NCBI GenBank assembly: GCA_018993265.1 | Contig: JAGKSW010000023.1 | Span: forward strand, 1 to 60,348 | DNA from: Nostoc sp. TH1S01 | GTDB lineage: Bacteria; Cyanobacteriota; Cyanobacteriia; Cyanobacteriales; Nostocaceae | Direction of reading: 5' to 3' | Length of the DNA stretch: 60,348 nt | Part shown: positions 26,479 through 35,440 of the stretch, piece by piece | How the letters are laid out: each line of letters begins with the position of its first letter | Position numbering within the stretch: position 1 is the stretch's first letter | The notes under the pieces: model-generated | Databases searched by the model: none | The model's input: the letters and a program-made list of their open reading frames with translations, nothing else | Told to the model about the DNA's origin: nothing | Made by a program: the position numbers and the translations under genes

Positions 26479-27846
26479 ATGTCTATGTCTTGGTCTTCTA
26501 CCTTATCCCAACTGCTGCAAGTTCTCTCAGCTCAATCTATCAACTTATCGGATGCTGCTTTAGGTCAAGTTAGTAGTGGTATCCAAACAGATACTCGGAT
26601 TCTTCAGCCTGGCGAAGTATTTCTGGCGTTACGTGGTGAAAAGTTTGATGGACATGATTTTATCCCAACGGCGATCGCTAAAGGTGCGTTGGCAGCAATT
26701 GTCGATTTTGACTACAAAAACTCAGAATTTCCGGTTTTACAAGTAAAAAACACTTTAGAAGCTTATCAACAAATTGGTCGCTGGTGGCGCGATCGCTTTG
26801 AGATCCCGGTGATTGGGGTAACGGGTTCTGTGGGCAAAACTACAACCAAAGAATTAATCACGGCGGTTTTATCCACCCAAGGAAAAGTTCATAAAACATT
26901 CGGCAATTTCAATAATGAAATTGGTGTGCCAAAAACTCTCCTGGAATTAAATACAGAACATAATTATGCTGTGATTGAAATGGCGATGCGGGGTAGAGGT
27001 CAAATTGCTGAACTCACCCACATTACTCGACCAACTATTGGCGTAATTACTAACGTTGGCACAGCGCATATTGAGTTACTAGGGTCAGAGGAAGCGATCG
27101 CACAGGCAAAATGCGAATTACTCGCCAAAATGCCCAAAGATAGTGTGGCAATTTTGAATTACGACAATCCGTTATTAATTGCCACAGCTAAAAAAGTCTG
27201 GTCAGGAGAAGTTTTAACTTATGGTTTATCTGGTGGCGATATCCAGGGAAACTTGATTGATACTGAAACTATAGAAGTTGCCGGGGTGAAATTACCTCTA
27301 CCTTTGGTTGGTCGTCATAATGCGACGAATTTTTTAGCAGCTTTAGCTGTGGCTAAGGTTTTAGGCATTAATTGGTCAACTTTAACTGAGGGTGTGGCGG
27401 TGGATATGCCGACCGGGCGATCGCAACGTTATGCTTTACCCAATGATGTTATATTGTTAGATGAGACTTATAATGCTGCACCAGAAGCTATGTTAGCAGC
27501 ATTGCAGTTACTTGCAGACACTCCCGGTAAGCGCAAAATTGCTGTATTAGGAGCGATGAAAGAATTAGGAGAGCGATCGCCGCAATTACACCAAAAAGTC
27601 GGTGAAACAGTCCGTAATTTGCATTTAGATGGTTTACTAGTTTTGGTAGACGGACAAGATGCCGAAGCGATCGCTAAAAGTGCCGCAGGTATTCCTTCTG
27701 AGTGCTTTGCTAGTCACGGTGATTTAGTCGCGCGACTGAAGACTTTTATTCAACCAGGCGATCGGATTTTATTTAAAGCCGCCCATTCTGTAGGCTTAGA
27801 CCGGGTTGTCAATCAACTGCGAGCAGAATTTATGACTAAGTGCTGA
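26479..27846 (+). CDS. murF: UDP-N-acetylmuramoyl-tripeptide--D-alanyl-D-alanine ligase
   Basis: A 455-residue cytosolic ATP-dependent ligase that adds D-Ala-D-Ala to the UDP-MurNAc tripeptide in peptidoglycan synthesis. The N-terminal UDP-binding domain has 'SSGIQTDTRILQPGEVFLAL', the central domain has the P-loop 'GVTGSVGKTTTKE' near residue 113, 'FNNEIGVPKTLL' and 'MAMRGRGQIAEL', and the C-terminal domain has 'LLDETYNAAPEAMLAAL' and 'LGAMKELGE'. Length and order match the family. It is monocistronic in this window, divergent from spsA. The start is the ATG at 26479; the second ATG two codons on is possible. Confidence 0.95.
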   Translation: MSMSWSSTLSQLLQVLSAQSINLSDAALGQVSSGIQTDTRILQPGEVFLALRGEKFDGHDFIPTAIAKGALAAIVDFDYKNSEFPVLQVKNTLEAYQQIGRWWRDRFEIPVIGVTGSVGKTTTKELITAVLSTQGKVHKTFGNFNNEIGVPKTLLELNTEHNYAVIEMAMRGRGQIAELTHITRPTIGVITNVGTAHIELLGSEEAIAQAKCELLAKMPKDSVAILNYDNPLLIATAKKVWSGEVLTYGLSGGDIQGNLIDTETIEVAGVKLPLPLVGRHNATNFLAALAVAKVLGINWSTLTEGVAVDMPTGRSQRYALPNDVILLDETYNAAPEAMLAALQLLADTPGKRKIAVLGAMKELGERSPQLHQKVGETVRNLHLDGLLVLVDGQDAEAIAKSAAGIPSECFASHGDLVARLKTFIQPGDRILFKAAHSVGLDRVVNQLRAEFMTKC

Positions 27847-27989
27847 GTGCTGAGTTTTGATACCAAGTTGCAGTCAAAGATAGTAACCTGGGGTGGGAGT
27901 AGGGAGTAGGAATACTATTTCTGAAAGCAACTTAATATGAATCAAAATACTAATCTCTAACCCCTAACCTCTAGTCTCTAGCCCCAAAT
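27847..27989. repeat. Short tandem repeats between convergent murF and GGDEF/EAL genes
   Basis: Contains 'AGTGCTGAG', 'GGGAGTAGGGAGTAGG' and 'CTCTAACCCCTAACC' words, then 'CTCTAGTCTCTAGCCCC', members of the heptanucleotide-like repeat family that recurs throughout the window. No terminator hairpin with a U-tract is obvious. Confidence 0.65.
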
Positions 27990-30830
27990 TTAATTGAAAG
28001 AAAAAGGAACTGGTCGAGCCACGCCGTAACCTTGGGCATAATTTATCCCAAGGTTTTGAATTACTTTTAAAATGTCGTTGTTTTCCACAAACTCAGCAAT
28101 AGTTTGAATTCCCATTATTTGACCAATTTTATTGATAGCATCTACCATTGCTAAATCAATTGGCTCTTCTACAATATGCTTGACAAAACTGCCATCAATT
28201 TTTAAATAATCAACTGGTAAATTTTTGAGATAAGCAAAAGAAGACATTCCACTGCCAAAATCATCTAAGGCGAAGCAGCAACCAAATTCTTTGAGTGCGC
28301 GAATAAACCCAGCCGCTTTACCTAAGTTTTTAATAGCGACAGTTTCGGTAATTTCAAAGCAAATGGCTTCTGGGGGAATTTGGTGTAATGTAAACTGGTC
28401 ACATACAAAATCAATAAATTGGTCATCATTAATACTCGCACCAGAAAGGTTGATGGTATATAAACAGCCAGGGGAGGATTCCAATAATGAACAATGATGT
28501 TGTTGAACATCTACGCATTGCGCTAGATGAGCAAAAAATGTGTGAATCACCCAACGGTCAATCGTTTGCATCAGATTGTAGCGTTCAGCAGCCGGAATAA
28601 ACGCCATTGGGGAAACCAACTTACCCGTTTCATCAATCAGTCGTAAGAGAATTTCGTAATGCGTTGTTTCTGAGTCGCTGTTAGTAACGGGAACAATGGA
28701 TTGATAATAAAGCCGGAAACGATTGTCGTCTAGTGCTTGTGTAATTCTTCCTACCCATTGCATTTCCCCATGTTGTCTAGCTAACTCCAAATCATCAGCT
28801 TGATAAATATGAACACGATTACGTCCTTGGTTTTTGGCAACATAGCAAGCTGCATCAGCCGCACTTAAGGCACTATTCATCGTTGGAGTATCAGCGTTGA
28901 GCGCAACTAAGCCAATGCTGATGCTGAGATTAAAAACTTTATCTTGTTTCCAGAAATAGCGAAATTTTTGAGTGTTTTCCCGTAAGGTATTGGCAATTAA
29001 TACTGCACTTTCTAGAGAACAGTTGTTTAAGATAATGCCAAATTCATCTCCACCTAAACGTGCGAGGGTGTCACAGGAAGGTATATATGTTTGAAACAAA
29101 TTAGCAACTTCACACAATAGTTCATCACCAGCAACGTGACCGCAAGTATCATTGACAATTTTGAACTGGTCTAAATCTACATAACACAATGCATGTTGTT
29201 CTGTACCAGCTTGAGCGTTGGTCACAGCTTGGGTGAGGCGGTGTTCAAACTCGCGTCTGTTCACCAGTCCCGTTAAGCTATCGTGAGTTGCTTGCCAAGA
29301 TAATAAACGCGACATATTGCGGCTTTGGGTAACGTCATGAAACACTACCACAACCCCAATAATTTGACCGTCTTTGGTACGAATTGGTGCGGCTGAGTCT
29401 TCAATGGACAACTCTTGACCGTTACGGGTAATCAGCACAGTCTGATTGGCTAAACCAACAATCTCACCAGAATGCAAGACTCGTTCGATGGGATTTTGTG
29501 CAGGTTCGCGGGTAATCTCATGAATAATTTGAAAGACTTCTGTTAACGGTTTACCTATTGCTTCGCTTAAACTCCAACCAGTCAAGGCTTGAGCCACGGG
29601 ATTGAGATATTTAATCAAACCTGTAGCATCAGTGGTTATTACTCCATCCCCAATCGATTGCAATGTTACTAAAGCTAGTTCTTTTTCTTCAAAAAGAGCT
29701 TGTTCGATAATTTGGCGCTCCGCAATTTCCCTTTGTAACTGTTCTAGAGTCTTCAATAACTCGTTTGTGCGGCGAGTCACTCTTTGTTCTAACTCTTCAT
29801 TGGCTTTTCTCAGGGCGATTTGCGATCGCCGTCGCTGATGATCAATAATGTTGAGCGATCGGGCATTTTTCCAAATCAACGCTGCAAAGACAATAATATT
29901 CAAAATACTTAAAATACATAGTCCAAATTCCGCAGTATAAATCTCCATCCGAAACCCAATCAGCACTAGCCAGCAGATGGCTGGCGGAAATAAAATTGCC
30001 GCTGGTAATAAATTCCTCGCCATCATCCCGCCTGCATTTTTATTAGTAACTACAATCATTAACCCACGGTTTGGACAGGCAAATAAAATGCCAAAGATTA
30101 GCAATATAAACGCAACTGCTGTGTGTATTGCTATTGATGTTAATGAGCCAAATTTATAAAAATATGCATTGCCATATATGTAGCCTAAAAGTCCCATTCC
30201 GGCAATGAAAAACGCTACTATTGCAAATAACTGTGCTATTAGATATTTAGGTTGAGCCAAACTCAACAGTAGCAAGCTTAAACCCAGTAATAAAAAAATC
30301 ACCGCAGTATGAACAGCCATCCGACCAGGAGCAACATCTCCCAAAGGATCTATGCTGGTCTTAAATAAAATTTGATCAATTCCCAGGTCTATGTTGAAGA
30401 CATACTGAATCAATGTCAACAGACCAATTAGAAAAACCAAAACAGCGCAGATTTGAGCCGCACGAAGTGTTGCACCACTTTGGATTTTAGATTTAAGATT
30501 TTGGATTGAGAATTGCTGTCTGTATCTAGGTTCTATCAATTCATTTGTTTCAATAGTATTCGATTGGTAATGCCATAGCCATAAAGACATTCCTCCTAAC
30601 ATCAAGCAGATAGCAGTGTTGGCTTTCATCGCTACCCATCCCGGCATAATGCTCTTCAGCACTGCTATGTCTTTCATCCATCCCACAATCACACAACAGC
30701 CAATTAAAATGACTGCAATACTAGTTTTTTGTGAATAAGACTGGAGTAGAGCATTTAGCGAGGAAGACTGATAACGAGACTGAACATGATGAATAGTCAT
30801 AGCTTGTCTCTCATAACTAGCAAATGTCAT
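27990..30830 (-). CDS. Membrane-bound PAS-GGDEF-EAL cyclic-di-GMP protein
   Basis: A 946-residue protein. The N-terminal ~330 residues hold about eight hydrophobic segments, an uncharacterised membrane sensor; a coiled coil ('RKANEELEQRVTRRTNELL') leads to a PAS domain (~385-500), then GGDEF with an intact 'RLGGDEFG' (~592) and EAL with 'YEILLRL' (~726), 'CFEITET' and 'LDDFGSGMSSFAYL' (~857). Both the cyclase and the phosphodiesterase halves keep their signature residues, so either activity is possible; often one dominates. It should control motility or adhesion through c-di-GMP. Start ATG 30830; an internal ATG ten codons in (30800) is an alternative. Confidence 0.9.
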   Translation of the reverse strand: MTFASYERQAMTIHHVQSRYQSSSLNALLQSYSQKTSIAVILIGCCVIVGWMKDIAVLKSIMPGWVAMKANTAICLMLGGMSLWLWHYQSNTIETNELIEPRYRQQFSIQNLKSKIQSGATLRAAQICAVLVFLIGLLTLIQYVFNIDLGIDQILFKTSIDPLGDVAPGRMAVHTAVIFLLLGLSLLLLSLAQPKYLIAQLFAIVAFFIAGMGLLGYIYGNAYFYKFGSLTSIAIHTAVAFILLIFGILFACPNRGLMIVVTNKNAGGMMARNLLPAAILFPPAICWLVLIGFRMEIYTAEFGLCILSILNIIVFAALIWKNARSLNIIDHQRRRSQIALRKANEELEQRVTRRTNELLKTLEQLQREIAERQIIEQALFEEKELALVTLQSIGDGVITTDATGLIKYLNPVAQALTGWSLSEAIGKPLTEVFQIIHEITREPAQNPIERVLHSGEIVGLANQTVLITRNGQELSIEDSAAPIRTKDGQIIGVVVVFHDVTQSRNMSRLLSWQATHDSLTGLVNRREFEHRLTQAVTNAQAGTEQHALCYVDLDQFKIVNDTCGHVAGDELLCEVANLFQTYIPSCDTLARLGGDEFGIILNNCSLESAVLIANTLRENTQKFRYFWKQDKVFNLSISIGLVALNADTPTMNSALSAADAACYVAKNQGRNRVHIYQADDLELARQHGEMQWVGRITQALDDNRFRLYYQSIVPVTNSDSETTHYEILLRLIDETGKLVSPMAFIPAAERYNLMQTIDRWVIHTFFAHLAQCVDVQQHHCSLLESSPGCLYTINLSGASINDDQFIDFVCDQFTLHQIPPEAICFEITETVAIKNLGKAAGFIRALKEFGCCFALDDFGSGMSSFAYLKNLPVDYLKIDGSFVKHIVEEPIDLAMVDAINKIGQIMGIQTIAEFVENNDILKVIQNLGINYAQGYGVARPVPFSFN

Positions 30831-31485
30831 GCTATCTGCTAGTTTGACATGAAAAAAGATATGTGAAAGTATAAAATTTTTTAAGCTAACAAAAGCTTTA
30901 AGCTAATAAAATTTGTGTTTTTTTGAACCTAGAATTGTTGAGCTTTCTAAGTATACCAATACTAATTGATTAATAATCTACTACTTTAGATAGAAGAAAA
31001 AGCGCACTTGTTTGGAAGTTTTTGAATCCGACTGTAATTACTTACTGTACACTTATCTAAGTACAAAATCAAATATATTAAGTTCATGTGTGTTTATAGC
31101 AATCAAAGTTGATTTATGAACTTACTCGTGAAGGTAGGGAACGGAGAACAGAAACTGTACTAATTTTCTGGCAAAAATCAAATACGAGTCTTATAGATTG
31201 CACATTCTCTAGTTGAGACTGTCAATCAATTTTTGATTTTGGATTTTAGATTAACCCCATACACGCCACTTGAGGGCAGTTGCTACAACGGAGGAACCCT
31301 GCAACGTACTGCCTCCTTTATGCCAGGGAAGTATTTCACTGTAGTAGCTTATGAATGCAGGGCAATCAATTTTGGATGAGTGGAGTTTAGATTAACCAAA
31401 AGTAATCCAAAATCTAAAATCTAAAATTCGGTCATTTTCCCCTTTCCTTTTGTAAATAAAAATGGCTAATGACTAATCTTAATAA

Positions 31486-31509
31486 AAAAAGTCCGCTAAA
31501 GCGGACTAA
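31486..31509 (-). terminator. Intrinsic terminator, minus strand (AGTCCGC hairpin)
   Basis: AGTCCGC (31492-31498) pairs with GCGGACT (31503-31509), loop TAAA, and seven A's at 31486-31492 give a U-tract on the minus strand. The nearest minus-strand protein gene ends about 560 bases upstream, so it may end a small RNA. Confidence 0.75.
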
Positions 31510-31672
31510 CCATAAGGGCTAATTGTTACTTGTATGGGCAACAAATATGTCAGATGGCATTTTTATTATTTCTAATTTGAACCAATAAATCAAGGTTTAT
31601 AAATTATTTTTTGGACATAATTGCTATAGTGATTTTTTCTTTGTATCTGGACAAAAACAGATAATTTAATTC

Positions 31673-31697
31673 AAAAAAAAGTCCGCGTGAGCGGACT
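31673..31697 (-). terminator. Intrinsic terminator, minus strand (second AGTCCGC hairpin)
   Basis: AGTCCGC (31680-31686) pairs with GCGGACT (31691-31697), loop GTGA, with eight A's at 31673-31680 giving a U-tract on the minus strand. It lies 373 bases beyond the TPR gene stop at 32070, far for a simple gene terminator. Confidence 0.75.
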
Positions 31698-32069
31698 ACG
31701 GACATTGGATAAGGTTAGGTTGTCACCAAGATCGCTTACTCTTTATGAGAGTTATATTTATTCTTATCTACATCATTTGAAAAATCAAGTCTTATAAAAG
31801 AAAAGTTTAGACATAAGTCCTGATATTCAGTCTCTGACTTATTTGATATTATTGTTATCTAAAAATTAAAATAATAAATTATTGAATTAACAAATTCTTC
31901 TAGTACAGGCAATATAAAATAAATAGGAGTTAGGATATTTGTTTGTAACCTCTGCAAATACAAGCATAAAAGATTTGGATTTATACCCAAAGAAAGATGA
32001 AATGATGCAAGCGAACAATATGTGTATTAAAAGTGAATGACAGAGGGTGAAATAAAATATTTGTTGTAA

Positions 32070-33341
32070 TTATCTACCGCGATCGCGTTCTAAATCCTCA
32101 ATCACTCTTTGCAGATACCACTCATCTGATCTGCCTGGATAATCATCTTGTTTTTGGTCAATTAATCGTTGAGCAATTTCCCAATAACCGCCAACTAAGC
32201 GCAAAAGTTTTTGCCGGAGTAAATTATATTTTTGCTTTTTAGATTCTGGATAAGCTGTTTGAATTTTTTGCAGACTGTCTAAAACCTGTTGGTAATTATC
32301 CCAGTCTTCTTGTTCACAAAAAATACTAGCGGCGCGTTGATAATCAGCAACAGCACTTTGCATTTCTTCGAGTAATGTATAAGCAATGCCACGATTGTAG
32401 TAAGCTTGGGCATCATCAGAGTTAATTTGCAGGGCTTGGGTATAATCTTGAATTGCCCCTAGATAATTACCCATTGCTCGGTAGACATTGCCTCTAGCAA
32501 TATATATCAAAGCATCTTCTGGCTGCATTTGCAGTGCTTGGTTAAAATCTGCGATCGCACCTTGATGATCTCCTAACGAAGCACGGGCTTTACCTCGGTT
32601 ACGATAGACAATCGCATCTTGAAACTTCAGTAACAGTGCTTGGTTAAAATCTGCGATCGCCTCACGATAATTTCCCATTTTGCAGCGTACCACACCCCGA
32701 CAGCAATAAGCTTGAGCATCTTGAGGATCAGCTTGCAATACCCAGTTTAAATCTGCGATCGCTTCTTTGGTATCTCCTTTTTCGGCTTTGTCTAATAGTT
32801 GCGTAAAATAATCTTTCGTAGAGATAATCGTTGTAGTTACGGGATTTTGGGGTTGCACTGCTGGTTTAGCTGGCGGTTGTAGCTGTTTAATTTTTTCCAG
32901 ACAGAGACGACAATTTTCCTTATCGTTTTGCTGTAAGTATAATTCTGCGGCTGTTTTAAAACTAGCGATCGCATCTTGAATAAGTCCCTGTTTACGTCGC
33001 ACTATTCCCCGCAAACTATAAGCTGCGGCATAATTCCCTCGCAGATGAATCGCCCGTTCCACATCATCCAACGCACCAGGGAAATTTTTCAGCACCACCC
33101 GCGCCAATGCACGACTATAGTAAGCTTCTACAAATTTTGAGTCTATTTTTAAGGCTTCAGTATAATCGGAAACTGCCGGGAGAATTTGTCCTAAATCATA
33201 ATATGCCAAACCTCTGTGCAGATAAGCCTCAGCATCAAATGGCGCAACCTGGATAACTTGACTAAAATCTGCGATCGCACCAGCATAATCTTTTTGCTTG
33301 GCTTTTTCTAGCCCCTGAAAATAGAGTTCATGATGATTCAT
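32070..33341 (-). CDS. Tetratricopeptide-repeat protein
   Basis: A 423-residue soluble protein made almost entirely of TPR units of 34 residues: four at the N-terminus (e.g. 'AYLHRGLAYYDLGQILPAVSDY') and five in the middle ('AYCCRGVVRCKMGNYREAIADFNQ', shown here only as the core RGVVRCKMGNYREAIADFNQ), separated by a Pro-rich linker near residue 155-165. The repeats match the TPR consensus W-LG-Y-A-F-A-P. The C-terminal ~60 residues are not TPR. Such proteins are scaffolds; no partner is indicated. It lies downstream of frp on the same strand, 166 bases apart, so co-transcription is possible but unproven. Confidence 0.88.
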   Translation of the reverse strand: MNHHELYFQGLEKAKQKDYAGAIADFSQVIQVAPFDAEAYLHRGLAYYDLGQILPAVSDYTEALKIDSKFVEAYYSRALARVVLKNFPGALDDVERAIHLRGNYAAAYSLRGIVRRKQGLIQDAIASFKTAAELYLQQNDKENCRLCLEKIKQLQPPAKPAVQPQNPVTTTIISTKDYFTQLLDKAEKGDTKEAIADLNWVLQADPQDAQAYCCRGVVRCKMGNYREAIADFNQALLLKFQDAIVYRNRGKARASLGDHQGAIADFNQALQMQPEDALIYIARGNVYRAMGNYLGAIQDYTQALQINSDDAQAYYNRGIAYTLLEEMQSAVADYQRAASIFCEQEDWDNYQQVLDSLQKIQTAYPESKKQKYNLLRQKLLRLVGGYWEIAQRLIDQKQDDYPGRSDEWYLQRVIEDLERDRGR

Positions 33342-33507
33342 AATTGGTAATTTATAGGTGTATGTTGCATCTGCCTACCGTAACTCCTATCTTGCACCAT
33401 ATTAAAAGCTGCGTTGCGGAATTTCATCAAAGTGCTGCTACAAAAGAAATGCAGCAGAAAACATCTCTGTCTGTCTGCTGCTATCAAGTATAAAGCTGGT
33501 TCACTTT

Positions 33508-33834
33508 TTACATCCGAGTCATAACGGCTACTTTGGTCAACTTATCTTTTTCCAGTCCTTGTAGTTCATCAAGATGTAGCCAGCCCTCTTTGATCAACCT
33601 AGCAAAGACAAAGATGAGAACTGAATATCTGTAGTCGTATTTACCATCTATTTCATGCCTTCTGGCACTTAAGAAATCATGTAACTGCCACATTTCATCA
33701 GCCTGCGTCATCATACTGGATCTTTGCTGAACTTCTTGGATTACAGCCTCAATTTCTCGCTGATATGCTTTCTCAAAAGCTTGTTTAGCTATTTCTTCCT
33801 CGGTCTTAGACCATTCAATTTCACTCACTTGCAT
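33508..33834 (-). CDS. frp: Fluorescence recovery protein
   Basis: A 108-residue helical dimer that detaches the active red orange-carotenoid protein from the phycobilisome and speeds its return to the orange form, ending photoprotective quenching. The diagnostic core is 'WQLHDFLSARRHEIDGKYDY' (about residues 49-68), containing the Trp, His, Asp and Arg known to contact OCP, followed by 'SVLIFVFARLIKEGWL'. Length matches the family. It lies 266 bases downstream of ocp in the same direction, the usual arrangement for OCP1-type proteins, and has a spacer long enough for its own promoter. Confidence 0.95.
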   Translation of the reverse strand: MQVSEIEWSKTEEEIAKQAFEKAYQREIEAVIQEVQQRSSMMTQADEMWQLHDFLSARRHEIDGKYDYRYSVLIFVFARLIKEGWLHLDELQGLEKDKLTKVAVMTRM

Positions 33835-34006
33835 TCCGAACCTTAAAATTTATGCGTTTAATGATTTTATCAACCGGTCATTTGCGGCAAAAAATATGAG
33901 CGCCCTTGACTAGAGAGCGCCCACACAATCATTCAAGGTATATTCATAATCTTGCACCAAGCGACTGAAGTCATGGCTACACGAACAAAACCCTTGATTT
34001 GAGGTT

Positions 34007-34024
34007 AGTCCGCGTAGGCGGACT
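34007..34024. repeat. Third copy of AGTCCGC hairpin, in ocp-frp spacer
   Basis: AGTCCGC (34007-34013) pairs with GCGGACT (34018-34024), loop GTAG, followed by 'TCGTTTTT' on the plus strand. It is the same stem as the hairpins at 31492 and 31680 with another loop. Here the T-run is on the plus strand, so it does not end ocp in the expected way. A dispersed hairpin repeat is the best label. The direct repeat GAGCGCCC also occurs twice near 33900-33925. Confidence 0.65.
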
Positions 34025-34100
34025 TCGTTTTTATAGCCGCGAATTCCATTCGTCGGGGCTAGGTGCAAGATATGTGTATAGTTATTAGCTGGTAATTCTT

Positions 34101-35060
34101 CTAGCGAACTAAATTTAATAGTTCTTTAGGAGATGCCAGCAAATCAATTGCTACGAAGAAAATTTTACCTTTAGGATTAATTAAAAATCGCCAAGCCATA
34201 TTCATCCCGACACTAGCACCAAACCAAGGAGTTTGGACTTTACCTGTAACTTTGATTTGGGTGTAACCTTCTTCTGCTGGTTCAGAAACACCTCTTTCTG
34301 GAAGCAATTTGAGGTTTTGACATTCTTCATTGAAAAATCGCAGAATCGCATCTCTACCAACAATTGGTCTTTGGAAAGGAGGTTGCAGGGCTGCATCAGG
34401 TGCGAACAAATCAATTAATGCCCCAAAATCATTGGCATTAAGGTTGTCCATATAACTCAGCACTGTTTCATTTGTAATGCCTTCAATGGTGACTTTAGTA
34501 CGTTGCGACACATCCTTTGGTGCAACAACAGGTTCAGAAACTCTGGTATAGTCACCCAACTTGTTGGGGTCAAATCCCATATCAACTACAGAATTGCGTA
34601 AGACAGTAATTTGTTGTCCCTGATCTAGTTCTCTAACTGCTTGCAGTACTGCTGAAGCATTCGCAGAAAGCTGGTAACCAGCAGGAATTGGAGCAACAAT
34701 ACCTTGATCCATCCATACCCCAAGTTGATACCAGAACCCTAGTTTGATGTTTGCCGACCAAGTAGCATAGGTACGACAAATAGGTGTATCAGCATTGTTG
34801 GCTAAATCGCACATAACCTGACTTTGCTCAGGAAAAGTCATTTCCCGAATTTGATTAAGAGTTGCTTCGGCAAACTGCATACGAGCAGCGCCTGGAGCAG
34901 CAACAGTAATTGTTTTACCCATTTCTAAATAAGCAAACCAAGTCCATGCCAGCTGATCTTCCGCACTGAGTTGCTTAAATCTAGCAATTGTGGCTGGTAC
35001 TGCATCAGCAGATAGGGTTTCTGGGAAAATACCACGAGCCGAGTCAATTGTAATTGCCAT
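34101..35060 (-). CDS. ocp: Orange carotenoid protein (OCP1-type)
   Basis: A 319-residue water-soluble carotenoid protein that, on blue-green light, turns red and quenches phycobilisome energy. The N-terminal all-helical domain has Trp41 and Tyr44 ('WTWFAYLEMG'), Asn104, Trp110 and Arg155, the salt-bridge residue for domain closure; the C-terminal NTF2-like domain (~190-315) has the keto-carotenoid hydrogen-bonding pair at Tyr203 and Trp290 (two positions shifted from the usual 201/288). All functional residues are present. I choose the ATG at 35060 ('MAITIDSARGIF') over the longer frame from 35099, because it gives the standard length and has AGG 11 bases upstream. An adjacent frp supports the OCP1 class. 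Confidence 0.97.
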   Translation of the reverse strand: MAITIDSARGIFPETLSADAVPATIARFKQLSAEDQLAWTWFAYLEMGKTITVAAPGAARMQFAEATLNQIREMTFPEQSQVMCDLANNADTPICRTYATWSANIKLGFWYQLGVWMDQGIVAPIPAGYQLSANASAVLQAVRELDQGQQITVLRNSVVDMGFDPNKLGDYTRVSEPVVAPKDVSQRTKVTIEGITNETVLSYMDNLNANDFGALIDLFAPDAALQPPFQRPIVGRDAILRFFNEECQNLKLLPERGVSEPAEEGYTQIKVTGKVQTPWFGASVGMNMAWRFLINPKGKIFFVAIDLLASPKELLNLVR

Positions 35061-35351
35061 ATTTACACACCTAATCTTAATCGTATTTACAACTAGCAAA
35101 AGGACGCAGGCAAGAGCGTTTGGACGTTCAAGCTTCAGCGACCTGTTATAAAAATATCACAAAAATTAATAAATATTTACAAATTTTAATGAGCATTGCA
35201 AAATACACCTCCAGCTTGGTGGAGAAAGGCAAAAGTTAAAAGAGCTAGAGTGTTGAGTAATCTTTCTCTACTCAGCACCTTCTTTGTACACACAAGTCAA
35301 AAATTTTCATCCACATACCGCCTAGAACTAAAGTTCCAGGCTCATAGCTAA

Positions 35352-35405
35352 AGTCCACTCAAGTGGACTGGAAGACATATGTTGTTGAGTCATCTTGAGA
35401 TGACT
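35352..35405. terminator. Two adjacent 8-bp perfect hairpins after the REC-GAF kinase
   Basis: AGTCCACT-CA-AGTGGACT (35352-35369) and AGTCATCT-TG-AGATGACT (35388-35405) lie between the kinase stop at 35441 and the ocp start at 35060. They likely terminate the minus-strand light-signalling transcript or insulate ocp; neither is followed by a clear U-tract. The rest of 35061-35440 is AT-rich leader DNA of ocp in which I cannot pick a promoter. Confidence 0.5.
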
Positions 35406-35440
35406 TGCGCTATAAGATTCGGAATTCATTGCGAGGTATG

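Larger units (their letters stand above)
30831..32069. other. 1.24-kb region without protein genes, with two minus-strand terminators
   Basis: Contains 'TTTTGGATTTTAGATT' short repeats (31220-31250, 31385-31430), an inverted 'GGGCAGTTGC...CAACGTACTGCC' repeat near 31273-31312, and two terminator-like hairpins described separately (31486-31509 and 31673-31697). No ORF of protein-like composition. The two terminators suggest non-coding minus-strand transcripts or read-through stops after the TPR gene ending at 32070. Confidence 0.55.
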
